Below, one piece after another: positions 11,311 to 21,867 of a DNA stretch of 64,000 bases (positions are counted from its first letter, which is position 1; every line of letters starts with the position of its first letter). The notes under the pieces are model-generated. The model saw only the letters and a program-made list of their open reading frames with translations, was not told where the DNA came from and made no database searches. Source of the DNA: Juglans regia (taxonomy: Eukaryota; Streptophyta; Magnoliopsida; Fagales; Juglandaceae); assembly GCF_001411555.2 (NCBI RefSeq), contig NC_049914.1, positions 10,120,273-10,184,272 on the forward strand, read 5' to 3'. The translations under genes were made by a program, and so were the position numbers.

Positions 11311-11312
11311 TA
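11305..11312 (+). promoter_or_regulatory. TATA box of copia-A 3' LTR
   Basis: TATAAATA in the context CTCTATAAATAGGG, downstream of the U3 repeats. Its position is consistent with the LTR promoter. Confidence 0.5.
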
Positions 11313-12436
11313 GGGAAGCTCACCCACAAATTTATTGACTCCAAATTCTGATAAACACTTCCTCCTTTTTGCTTTTCTTTATTTTGGCTTTGACTATTTT
11401 ATATTGGATTCAAGGAGGTCCTTTTGTGTGCACCAACAAGGAAATTAACAGGAACTGACGTTGTTGTATATTGGGAGTAAGTGCATATTTAAATTTGGAG
11501 GCGGCAAAATCTACTCTAAGGAAAGCGTCCATCACTGGCTGAGTTTCTAAATTTGTTCGAACGGATAAATATTCATTCGAACGGATATTTTGAGATGAAT
11601 AAAATCGTCTAAAAAATGCACAAACGTTCGAACAGGACAAAAGAGATTCGAACATGGAATTAATGTATGTTCAAGCATAATATAATCTATTCTAATAATA
11701 ATTTTGGCGGGAAATTAATTTATTTGTCCCGGGGAAAGTTCATAATCTTTCAAACTTACATTTACATATTCAAATGGACGATATTTGGTGGGAAAATGTA
11801 GCGGCAAGGTTGGTGGACAGTTCGAATGCATGAAATATCATTCGAACTTATTCGAACACCATATTTATCCATTCGAACTATTAATTTGGTTGGAAATTAT
11901 ATTTTAATTTTTTATCATCATTAATTTGTATATATATTTTTTCCATTAATTTGTTATCATTTTCAAATATAAAAAATGTGTATATATTATATAATATTAT
12001 TTACGGTGAGTTAAAATATTTATAAATTTATAAATTAATTTTATGTAATTAATTTCAAAATTTTATAGTGATTTCTTTTATGGTAAATTTATATAAATAT
12101 AACTTTAAAGATAATGTCATTTTTTATATTATTGTGAAAGGTAAGTAAAATGAAAAAAAAAATAAACAAGGTAATAAACACTAGAAATAAAAACTATACA
12201 TTAACATCCCAAATATATAATATTCTATACAACATAAAAAAGTAAAATAATAACTAAAACGATCTACTTGTTAAGTAGATCAAAATCCTCGTGTAACATT
12301 TTAATGCATCCATCGAGATCTCTAAGTTTCTCCATGATGGGCTCAACAAACTCCACAAATAGAGCTTGTACCTGATCCAAAGTAGCCCTAGCAGGCTATC
12401 TCTCAACAGTGGTAATACTACTAGAAGCTGGATCAG

Positions 12437-13344
12437 TCAGTGTGCCACTGGGTTTTTCTGGTGCAATCTTCTGCAAGTGCCCCTTGCTCTTGCTAAAGTG
12501 ATCTTGTTAAGGGGCCCCATCTGTGGCGAATTCCACTCAATCGCAAAAACTGTAACCCCTGATCGGAGTAGGAGGTTAGATATGAGCAGTACAAATGGTA
12601 GACTACCCCCACCAGAATAGCATGACTTCGTTCGAATGTGGAGGAAGAAATACAATGCCAAATCAATTGGGTCCCCCCGTGTTATTGGCAACAAAAATAT
12701 GGCTCGACTGATCCCGAAATCAGTCTTGTGTTTTTTCGTATCGATGTTATACCCAATAGTCAAATTAAGCATTCTAAAAAAATTTATAAAGTCGACCTAT
12801 CAGATCACCTTGCTCCCATCATATGGAGGAGCCGAAGGGTCTTGCACAAGCTGATGAACATGATCGTCTGTCAGATCATCATCAGGTATATCCTCATCTG
12901 AACTACCATCCAACTCTACATTCAGCGCAGGCGATGAGGATGCGGTCGGTGTGTCCAAATCAAATGGTGCAGCCACTGCTCGAGGTGTAGCCGCCATAGC
13001 CGCTGCAAGATATGCGCCGACCACGCGTTGAAGATCAAGGAACTCAGCAATAATGCGGGGTGAGAAAGTAATACTCACTCCCCGGACTGCTAAGTTGTAG
13101 CACCGACCATCAGCATCATGCTCTCCCATGGAATTGTAAAACTCACCGATCATCTCTGGATATGCGGTCCCTCACTGCGGAAAAATAGGCGTCCATTCCC
13201 AGTCGGTGATGATGGACTGTATGCTTCATCCCTCTCATGAAAGATCGAAGAAGTCATCCAAAATGATCTCCCACTCAACAAGTATGGGTCTCGTCTCCTG
13301 AGCATGAGCTGCTCCACTACTTTGGCCGGTCTGATCTCTCGCAC
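12437..13344 (-). pseudogene. Transposase_32-like (putative plant transposon protein), left copy
   Basis: The reading is spread over frames 13344-13150, 13153-12800 and 12772-12437. The middle piece has REFYN-type and VRGVSITFSPRIIAEFLDL segments, matching the conserved FYANL...VRG..V.FS...I..FL pattern of the 'putative plant transposon protein' family (PF20167, from memory). An Ala/Pro/Asp-rich linker follows. The last piece (NLTIGYNID, ITRGDPIDLALYFF, LPFVLLISNLLLRSGV) matches the rest of that domain. Biochemical function is unknown. The family is usually carried by plant transposons. Frame changes near 13150 and 12785 break it. Confidence 0.65.
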
Positions 13345-13657
13345 GTTTTCTTCCGCTGGATGTCATTAGTATATTGTTTGGCCACAAGAAAGTTAAGAAT
13401 ATAATTAAAATAATTATATTATTATATAATTGAAAAATTATAATATTTTGTACTGAATTGAATTAACTCATTCAAACGCAACATATTCTGTTCGAACTAG
13501 GAAAATCTCTATTCGAACGGTATGTTCAGTTCATTCGAACATGCTATTTGTGTTCATTTTATCAAATTAAATATCATATTTTATGCTCAATTTAAATAAT
13601 ATATATCTATAAAATAAAATAATTTAATTAAAATATGTTTTAATTACTATATATATA

Positions 13658-14993
13658 GTTGGTGTAAACCAGCACCGAGGTCGAGGTACTATGAAGGGTG
13701 TCTGCATAGAGAAAGTAAGGAAAGTGCATAAAATTAAAGTTGATATTCCTGATTATCACACCGGTGGCTCCGGAGATTCGGCAGTGTGGCTTGCTTCTTA
13801 TATTGGTACGCTGACTTGCACGTATGCACCGATGGTTACATCCTCCTAATCTAAAGTTCCCCAAGATGTGAAAGATCACATCAAAAATCGTTGTTTGGTA
13901 ATAAGCTACATCCCAAGCAATTAAGTATATAACATGTTAATTTAAAGTTACTTTATATTTATACTAATTGTTTATAATTTTTGAAATGACGAGTTTGAAC
14001 TTAATTTTGACCGACGAGATGATCGATTAAAGGTTGAGGAACTAATAGTGAATGCATTCTGGAGGTACAAAGGTTGATGTCATGTACACTATAAGAAGTT
14101 CAATACTACAACAAAGGCGCGCCAAAATCAATTCCAAGCAATGACACCCAATGAAAGGGAGAAGGTTTGTGATATGTTTGAAGATCTTGCTTATCATATA
14201 ATTTCGCTGCTATCTTTTTTCAAAAGTATATGATATATATATTAAGCATATAAACATAATTTTTTTTAAGCAACGGAATACTGTGAACTAAACAAATAGA
14301 TTAAAATTAACGATAAACCATCATGTAGGTTTACATCGTTTGTCTAAAAAATGGTAAGTTATTATCGTCCCCGTTAAAGATTAACATATAATACACTTTT
14401 TTTATTTAAGTTTTAATATTGATTTTCCTTTTGCAGGAAGAAAAAAGTCTTGCTGACTATGATCTGACCCAATTGTATGTTAAAGTATATAAAAATCGTG
14501 ATGGTGTTTGGACCAATCCCGAAGCAGAGGAAAATTATATAAGTTTAAATTTATTTAATTCCATTGTCTAACAATATTTTTGTTACTTATACTAACTTCA
14601 ATATTTTTATTTTTGTAGGAAAATATGATATCTCTTAAGGAAACTGTTGCGAATCTGATAGATGAATCATCTATTAACAATGCTTAGATCATTTCTCAAG
14701 TTCTTAGATCACGTTCTAGATATTTGAGGGGCCTAGGACGTTGCGCGAAACCATCATCATCCTTTTCTCGAGCTAGATTGAATGACGATAAAACTAAGGA
14801 ATTGGAGAAAATAACACTTAAGATAGGACGATTAAGGTTCAAGGAAAAAGAGTTGCTGACCCGATTAGATCAAGCAGTGAATTTCGAGGCGAGATTAGAA
14901 GAGAACATGCAAAAGAGGTTGGAGTTGAATAACCAAAAAATGTTTGAACAGTTCCAGTCAATGATGTCCCAAAACTCTATGCCACCACCATAA
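13658..14993 (+). pseudogene. Transposase_24-like CACTA protein (Ptta/En/Spm type), left copy
   Basis: The first exon-like block (13658-13920) reads RGRGTMKGVCIEKVRK, KVDIPDYHTGGSGDSAVW and IGTLTCTYAPM, the start pattern of the Ptta/En/Spm family (PF03004). Later blocks include ARQNQFQAMTPNEREKV (about 14115-14170), SLADYDLTQLY after an acceptor at 14436 (TTTTGCAG), and a final exon after an acceptor at 14618 (TTTTGTAG). The last block (14724-14993) is a charged coiled coil (RLRFKEKELLTRLDQAV). A stop follows PMVTSS and another precedes IISQVLRSRSRY. The gene reads toward the centre of the inverted repeat. Confidence 0.7.
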
Positions 14994-15480
14994 TTTTAAA
15001 ATTTATTTTTTCTTTAATTGCCTTTATATTATGATGTTTCAAAACATTTGAACAATTGATGTTTGAATTACAATTTGTGCAATATTATTATGGTATTTTT
15101 AATTAAATTATGATCTATATGATTAATACCGTTCGAGCGGTAAACAACCAGTTCGAAAGGTCAATTACCATTTATAAATCCATTTGAACAAAAATTGACT
15201 CATTCAAACAAAAACTAACTCATACGAACGACAACCGAGAAAAATAGTCCATACGGACGTTCGAACAACAATAATATACAAAATCCCGTTCGAATGGATA
15301 TAATTTTTGAAAATAAAATTTCTATTCGAATGAACATAATTTATGTTCTAATAAATCATTTCATAAATGTATTAGTTCGAACACATAAAATATGTTCGAA
15401 CGCTCCGTTCATTCGAACGTGATCAAATATGGTCACTAGTTCGAATGAAAATTTCATATTGTTCGAATAAACATGTCGGT
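14040..15480 (+). repeat. Left arm of the ~1.4-kb CACTA inverted repeat
   Basis: This arm is reverse-complementary to 15790-17290. Anchors include GACTATGATCTGACCCAATT (14455 region versus the reverse complement near 16875), AGATAGCAGCGAAAT (14200 region as its complement), TTGAACAATTGATGTTTGAA-like sequence, and AACGGTATTAATCAT. By eye the arms look roughly 80-90% identical with indels. Confidence 0.8.
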
Positions 15481-15484
15481 CTGA

Positions 15485-15789
15485 ACGGAGAAATATTCCA
15501 TTAGAACAATGTATTGAGATGAAATTGGTTTGTCTAAAAAAAAGTTATGTTTAAACGGTTTCGACTGGTTTCCCCTAATTTCGTCTCTAAAAATGATTTT
15601 TTGATATGGAATTTTATTTTCGTCTCCAAACACTTTTTGAAACATTATTTTGTCTCAAAAAATCCAATTTTCATTCCTAATTATTTTTGGAGAAGAAAAA
15701 TAGAGACAAAACGCATTTTGTCTCAAAAAGCCTGTCTCAAAAGGTTTTTGGGGACGAAATTGGGCAGAACCAGTTGTACTTGTTCGAAC
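15485..15789. other. Centre of the CACTA inverted duplication
   Basis: Contains GAGACGAAAT/ATTTCGTCTC-type motifs in both orientations (for example AATTTCGTCTCTAAA at 15577 and GGGGACGAAATTGGG at 15750). These resemble the subterminal motifs next to the CACTA end at 20100-20203. No CACTA terminus is present here, so two copies appear fused through their subterminal regions. Confidence 0.6.
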
Positions 15790-17290
15790 GTGTATTTTTT
15801 TAAGATAAATTTTTCGTCTCAAAAATACGTTCAAATGAAATAATATCAGTTCAAACCAACACTTACCGTTCGAACTATAATAAATGTTCATTCAAACAAA
15901 TAATCATATTTGATCTTGTTCGAACAAACAGAGTGTTTGAACAGATTTTATGCGTTCAAACTAATAAATTTTTCAAATGACTTGTGTTCGAACATAAATT
16001 ATGTTTGTTCGAATCAAATGTTTATTTTTTAAATTCTTTGTGGTTGTTCACCTGGGTTTTTGCATATTAAGGTTGTTCGAATAAATATTTTATTGTTCGA
16101 ATGGACGAACGGACTGTATTTCTCAGTTGTCGTTCGAATGCGTTATTTTGTGTTCGAATTGGTCTATTTTCGTTCGAATGGATTTATAAATTGTAATTGT
16201 CAATTTGAACGGTATTAATCATACAATATATAATTTAATTAAAAATACTATACTAATATTACAAAAATTATAATTCAAACATCACAATTGTTCAAATATT
16301 TTGGAACATCATGATAGAAAGACAATTAAAGAAAAAATTAATTTTAAGATTGTGGTGGTGGCATAGAGTTTTAGAACATCAAGATTGACTAGAACTATTT
16401 AAACATTTTTTGGTTATTCAATTGCAGCCTCTTTTCTAATCTTGCCTCTAAATCCGCTGCTTGATTTAATCAGGTCAACAACTCTTTTTCCTTGGACCTT
16501 AATCGCTCTGTCTCAAGTGTTGCTTCCTCCAATTCATTAGTCTTGTTTTCATTCGATCTAGCTCAAGAAGAGGATGATGATGTTGAATTATGACTTCACG
16601 CAACGACCTAAATCCCTAAAATATCCAGAACGTGATCCAAGAACTTGAGAAATGGTCTGAGCATCATTGACAGATGATTCATCAGATAAATCCGCAACAG
16701 TTTTCTAAAGAAATATCATCTTGTCCTACAAAAATAAAAACATAAAGTTAGTATAAGTAACAAAAATATTATTAGACAATGGAATTAAAGAAATTTAAAC
16801 TTACATAATTTGCCTCTATTTCAGGACTGTTCCAAACACCATCATGATTTGTATGTGCTTTAGCATACAATTGGGTCAGATCATAGTCAACAGGACTTTC
16901 TTCTTCCTGCAAAAGGAAAATCTATATTAGAACTTAGATCATAAAAGTGTATTATACGTTAATATTTAACGGGGACTAGAATAACTTACCATTTTTTTAG
17001 ACAAATGATGAAAAGATCGAGAACCCGCAAGATGGTGTATGGTTATATGATGAAAAGATCTATTTGTTTTGTCCACAGTAGTTTGTTGCTAAAAAAAATA
17101 TTATGTATATATGTTTAATACATCTATCATATACAATTAAAAAAAGATAGCAGCGAAATTACCTACTAAGCAGGATGTTCAAACATATCACAAACCTTCT
17201 CCCATTCATTTGGTGGATTGCTTGGAATGGATTTAGCGTGCCTCTGTTGTAGTACCAAACTTCTGATAGTGTACATAACATCGACCTCTG
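15790..17290 (-). repeat. Right arm of the ~1.4-kb CACTA inverted repeat
   Basis: Inverted counterpart of 14040-15480. It includes the TTCGAAC cluster (15780-16210) and the whole coiled-coil and linker part of the Transposase_24-like gene. The two arms have accumulated separate stops and indels. Confidence 0.8.
16340..17165 (-). pseudogene. Transposase_24-like CACTA protein, right copy
   Basis: Minus-strand counterpart of the left copy. The PVDYDLTQLYAKA-like block lies near 16860-16910, the coiled-coil exon near 16420-16560, and the NEWEKVCDMFEHPA block at about 17165-17210. Splice-like boundaries (CTGCAAAAGGAAAATC near 16910, CTACAAAAATAAAAAC near 16725) mirror those on the left. Internal stops and indels are present, and the N-terminal RGRG...block of the left copy is absent. 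Instead the gene joins a Tnp2 fragment. Confidence 0.65.
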
Positions 17291-17740
17291 GCAAATTATA
17301 GGACATTAATATGACATGCCAAGTACTATGAAAGTGCTCAAGTTGCCAAATGGATTAAAACCATTCATTGCTAAACTAAGACGTAAATTGCAAGGTTCTT
17401 TGGCAAACCATGGATATTCGACGTCAAATTTCTTCCATTGTAAGGAATCTGCAGGATGCGAGAGTAAGTTTTTATTTTGGACTCTTTCTGTGTGATGTCA
17501 GGACATATCTTTCACAATCAACTGGGACGTAAATAATCTTTGAAGTCGAGGAATCAACAGAAAATATCCTTAACACTTTTTGTGGTACATTACGCTTATC
17601 GGATGTCCATCTTGACTCATGACACATTGGACATAAATCAAATTATGCATATTGATGCCAGAAGAGAACACAATAATTTTTACAAGCGTGGATGATATTA
17701 TAATTAAATCCTAGCCCTTGCTTAAAATCATATGTATCCA
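17166..17740 (-). pseudogene. CACTA Tnp2 transposase fragment (Transposase_21-like)
   Basis: On the minus strand the translation passes through ACKNYCVLFWHQYA, LCPMCHESRWTSDKRNVP, KVLRIFSVD, HPADSLQW-like, FDVEYPWFAKEP, LRLSLAMNGFNPFGN and LSTFIVLG. This order (CPxxC zinc motif, SRW, KVLRYFP, HPADS..W..FD, FNPFG, S.W) is characteristic of the Tnp2 family (PF02992) of En/Spm transposases. Only about 180 residues remain and frame changes are needed. The catalytic DDE region is not present. It abuts the Transposase_24-like sequence. Confidence 0.65.
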
Positions 17741-18299
17741 TTTATTTTTATCATTTTATCGTTTTATTCATTTTCTCTAGAAAAGTTATATTTTTTCCAT
17801 CAATAGGCACCGTAGAACACCACAAATCCACTGTAAGATGTTTAGAAATGTAGACTAGTATTTGATTTATTGAAGAAACCCACTGAATTGATGGATTTCA
17901 TGGGTTTTCATGGTCTCTGAGTTGACACAGCCATGAGTGAGCTCGATCTATTTTCCGTTCGAACGCATTCGAACTTATTAACAAAACAAGATGTTGTCCG
18001 TTCAAACACTATTTTATCCATTCGAACAGTCTGAACCAAACAAGATATTGTCCGTTCGAACACTATAGTGTCTGCTCGACCACTACAATGGTCGTTCAAG
18101 GTAGTAGAGCCTGTTTGGACCAATTAGTTTATATTAACTTATTAATTTATTATCATCGTTTTATTTTATTGTTCTATCAATTAATTTATTAAATTGCTAT
18201 TAGTATATAATTTTGTGAATATTGGAAAATATTACATTTTATCACTAATGTTGAATATATATTTTATTTTTTAAATTTCAGGTTGATAATAATATTTTG

Positions 18300-19352
18300 T
18301 AGGGGCCGTAAATGTGGGAGATCAGGCGAACCTTCCATCCAAATAGTTCGTGAGCAGACAGTTTTCCTACATTTGACATATTTGTCGAGTTCTAGAAAGA
18401 GCTCGATGGTGCCAACCCAGACGATGGAGAGGCATTCGTGATTTCTATATCAGGAGCTCCTGTTATATTTTCAACAGATGGACTCACTGCATATCTCGGT
18501 ATTCCTAAGTTGGTCGATGCCTATCCAAATGTGTTGCCTAGAAAGTCTGGTCCTTCAGGTGATGCGGAGACGGCTCAGGATGAGGGAGCAGTTTACACAA
18601 ATGGGGTCGATACCCTCACTGGTCATGAGGTCAAAGACTTGATTGTTGGTCCAGATGCTCATATGTATGTGGAACGAAGGGCATTAGGCAGACAGATTTA
18701 TCTTCTTTCTTCAAGATCTCGAATCTAATAATCGCCAACAATATTGACCCTCGGTAGCACAAGACCGAGATTGGCATGGATTGAGCGAAATTTATAATAC
18801 GGGTCGCTCGTGGCATTTCTATAGACCTCGTGGGATATATATTCGAAATGATTCGATCAGAGACTCAGTACATTACTATAGATATACTGTCATTCGGGAT
18901 CCTGATCCCTCGATTTTTGCTATATTCTGGAGTCGTGCCAGATGTTGCCAAGCGTGCACGGGAAACGATGGGACCGATCAACAGCACCAGCCTTTCACGG
19001 AGCACGGGACACGAGACACTTAAGACTTCGTTTTCGTGGACATGTTCCTAACCGGGTTGATATTCAGAGAGATGTACATTCGAGAGATCATGGAGTATTG
19101 GCTGGTGAGGCATTTACACAGGCTGAGGCATCACGCACATTTACTCGCGAGGAGATGGCCGACATATTGCGTGCTGAGATCGGCAGACACACAATAGCGG
19201 TGATTGATGCAGTGCATACTGCCATATCTGAGTTGCATATAGAGATTATTGCTAGCATCTCTAAGTTACGTACAGAGATTAATGTTAGCATCTTTGAGTT
19301 ACGTACAGAGATTCATGCCATTAATGCAACTCAGGTCACGGTCAGTACTTAA
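18300..19352 (+). pseudogene. Transposase_32-like protein, right copy, with coiled-coil tail
   Basis: Reading outward from the centre: ELDGANPDDGEAFVISISG, VIFSTDGLTAYLGIPKLVDA, then (after stops near 18726) NLIIANNID, RGISIDLVGYIFEMIRSET and LIPRFLLYSGVVPDVAKRA. This is the same domain order as the left copy. The C-terminal frame 18942-19352 carries TFTREEMADILRAEIGRH followed by repeated S-ISxLRTEIN units. An exact-length 33-nt tandem repeat underlies these at 19257-19322, likely a coiled coil. Stops at 18726, 18783 and others mean it is not translatable as one protein. Confidence 0.6.
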
Positions 19353-20185
19353 CTGACATAGGTAGATAGACGATTAGGTGCAGTCGAGGATGTGTGCAGA
19401 GAACACAGATCATATTAGTTTCTATCTTTTATTTATATTTTTTTTGTTATGGACAATATTTGATGTTTTGATAATTTACTTTAGTTATGAATTAACTATT
19501 TGTTGTCTTTTCTGGATTAATTATTAATTTATTTATGTGGTATATGGATGATAATATTTATTTATTAAAAATCTTATTTAACATAAAAGAAATCACTAAA
19601 ATATTTTTAAATTAATTACAGAAAATTAATTTATGAATTCATTAATATTTTAATTTACAGTAAATCATAATATATAATATATACACATCTTTTATATTTT
19701 GAACAAGGTACTCATTGTTCGCACATTTATATTCCGTTCAAATAGGTTTAAAAAACTTCCCACCAATTTCAACTTAATTTCCCACCAAACTATAGGTTCG
19801 ATGCATAAATGTGGTGTTTGAATATATTCGAACTAAATATGTGCCGTTCGAACGGTCTTGAAACTTTCCCGCCAGATTTTACCACCAAATCTATCCCGTT
19901 CGAACAACACAATTGCAGTTCGAATGGGTTTGAACTTTCTCCGGCAAAATAAATTACTTCCCTACCAAGATTTGTCTGTTCGAACATATTTTTTTGCCGT
20001 TCGAACGATTCTAACTTTTTGAGACTATCTAATTCGTCACAAACGATCCAATTCAAACAGATATTTAGCCGTTCAAATGGTTTTATAAAATCATCCATGT
20101 TTTGAGACGAAATTTAAATTTCTTCTTCAATAATTACTTTTAGGGATGAAATTCAGTTCGTCCCTAAATAATCTCGTCCTGAAAA

Positions 20186-20203
20186 CTAAAATTTATTGTA
20201 GTG
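20186..20203 (-). repeat. CACTA terminal inverted repeat (right end)
   Basis: On the minus strand CACTACAATAAATTTTAG begins the element. It is followed inside by GGACGAGATTATTTAGGGACGA-type subterminal sequence. The next three bases outside are AGT, and without a matching left end a 3-bp duplication cannot be tested. Confidence 0.7.
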
Positions 20204-20460
20204 AGTTACGTATAATTATATGAAAACAACATTATAAATTGAATTAATATCCTATGTACGACTAGAAAGATGGAAGTTTTGTGACTGACAAGTGTAAATC
20301 ATTTTCTTCTTGATCATATTTATTATTAATTTACACTCTTTTTTTTAGGGGTAATTCTAGATTTTAAGTGAAAGTCCTTTTTTCACCACGTGAAAGTAAG
20401 ATTTTCTCTCTAAGTTTTCCTTTGAAAACGTAGAGTTTTTCTTCTCTTGGACTCTAGTCT

Positions 20461-21400
20461 GTGGAGATTGGGAGGATGGATGGTGACTTGTCATTGCTTT
20501 CTGAGGGACTGAAGTTGACAGAAGAGGAACAACAGGAGATAGAGGTTGGTACTGAAGAAGTTTCATTGTTTGTGCCAAAGAGTAAACTGTGTATTATGGT
20601 TTGTTTGATAGTTGACAAGGAGACAAACAAAGGGGCCCTCATGAATACTTTGAATAAAGTATGGCACGTAGAGGGAAAAACATCATTCAAAGAGGTGGGG
20701 AGAAACAAGTTTCTGGTTGAGTTTAAAAGGAAAGCAGATAAAACAAGGGTCTTTAATGGGCATTCGTGGTCCTTTGATAAAAGTCTGCTATGGATTCAAG
20801 ATTGTGAAAGGACAAATTCTGTCAAGGAAATGCAATTTCGATATGAACCATTTTGGATTCAATGTCGTTATATGCCATTTGCTGGTATGTCTACAAGTAT
20901 GGGAGAGAAACTAGGAAGTTATATGGGTAAAGTCCTTATAGTGGACACATATGGTAGTGACACCTGCTAGGAAAAAATTTTACATGTTAAAGTTTTGTTG
21001 GACATCACCAAATCTCTTGCCAAAGGGAGATTCATATATCTGGAGGGATCAAAGTACTGAATTCATTTTAAATATGAAAGGATGCCTAACTTTTGCTATC
21101 ACTGTGACAAGATCAAACATGGTGCAAGTAGATGTGAAAAGGTGGAGATGGGAAAACATGTTGTGGATAGTTTCAGTCAGTAGTATGGTGCATTGTTGAG
21201 GGCTAGTGGTAAAAATATAGGTCAAAATCATGTCACAGTAGGTAAGGAGCAGGTTTCTGGAGGGTCATCAGAGAGTGGTCGGAGGATGTTTCCAGGCGAA
21301 TCTAACCTTGATGGAAGACAAGATGGAAAGGATTTGGAAAAAGCTGAAAAATTAGGAAGGCACTCCATTAAATTCCACTAATGGGGGAATTGAACAGATT
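20461..21400 (+). pseudogene. LINE1 ORF1 (DUF4283 and zinc knuckle)
   Basis: Frame 20461-20970 has the DUF4283 pattern: NKVWHVEGKTSFKEVGRN, FLVEFKRKADKTRVF, GHSWSFDKSLLWIQD and EPFWIQCRYMPF. A frame change near 20965 leads to a piece containing CYHCDKIKHGASRC (about 21085-21130), a CX2CX4HX4C knuckle. ORF1 proteins bind the LINE RNA and accompany it to the target site. The remainder to about 21790 is a low-complexity tail with stops. Confidence 0.75.
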
Positions 21401-21867
21401 TCGAGGTCTAATGTTGGAAACAATATATTCTCTTTTAGTGCAAGGAAAGTTGACCAGAAATCAGAGGCAGCTGGTTTGCAACAGTTACACACAAGGCAAC
21501 TAATGCTTCTAATCAAGATCATCAGGGCGCCAATATCATTAATGGGGGAGATTTGTCAATAGATCAACTAAAGACTTCCTCTGGCCATACACCCTTGGAT
21601 GTCATGAAGGATAATTTTTCTAAAGATGTAAAGAAGGGGCCTCAAAAAGACACTAGTTGGAAGAGGAGGGAACGCGCATGTAGGACTACTTTTACCAGTT
21701 AGGTGATTGAGATAGACAAGGATATGGAAATGTTTGTTCAATCGTTAAAAGAAAGGCGCAGGTGATTCAGGAGGGACACAAGGAAAAAAGAACTAAACTG
21801 AAACTAAAGGATGAGAGTGTGACAATTTAATAATGGCAAAGGCTGCTGAGCAGCCCTGCCAAGCCCC

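Larger units (their letters stand above)
2687..11559 (+). mobile_element. copia-A, degenerate LTR retrotransposon interrupted by another copia
   Basis: Related long direct repeats bound this element (2687-about 3305 and 10820-about 11559). Between them lie gag, protease, RT and RNase H fragments on the plus strand, in Ty1/copia order. The integrase segment is absent: sequence passes from the protease/GAG-pre region straight to the KYLYGLKQ-type RT motif near 4760. A complete minus-strand Ale-like element (5218-9733) sits inside the RT gene. Multiple stops and frameshifts show it is dead. The 3' LTR is cut off where the CACTA region begins at about 11560. Confidence 0.85.
10820..11559 (+). repeat. 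copia-A 3' LTR
   Basis: Homologous to 2687-3305 but about 120 bp longer owing to extra tandem units in U3. It contains a clear TATAAATA box at 11305-11312. Its 3' end is truncated: alignment to the 5' LTR is lost at about 11559, where TTCGAAC-rich CACTA sequence begins. Confidence 0.75.
11560..20203. mobile_element. Composite CACTA region: two elements fused in inverted orientation
   Basis: The right edge ends TTGTAGTG (20196-20203), the reverse complement of CACTACAA, the hallmark CACTA terminus, preceded by GGGACGAA/TTCGTCCC-type subterminal motifs. The left edge is truncated against the copia-A LTR. Genes are mirror-arranged about 15640: Transposase_32-like (minus, 12437-13344), Transposase_24-like (plus, 13658-14993), centre, Transposase_24-like (minus, 16340-17165) with a Tnp2 fragment (17166-17740), then Transposase_32-like (plus, 18300-19352). 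TTCGAAC-rich clusters recur at mirrored positions. All genes are broken. Confidence 0.8.

Noticed and set aside
11526..11540. CACTGG as the left CACTA terminus
   Set aside because: It lies within sequence that still aligns to the copia-A LTR and lacks the CACTACAA ending seen at 20203, so the left end is called truncated.
15454..15891. Overlapping frames of 60-100 codons on both strands in the inverted-repeat centre
   Set aside because: They arise from TTTCGTCTC/GAGACGAAA repeats; no protein similarity recognised.
11560..20070. Regularly recurring TTCGAAC motifs as a CRISPR-like array
   Set aside because: Motifs are short, irregularly spaced and palindromic, with no uniform spacers, in a plant CACTA element.
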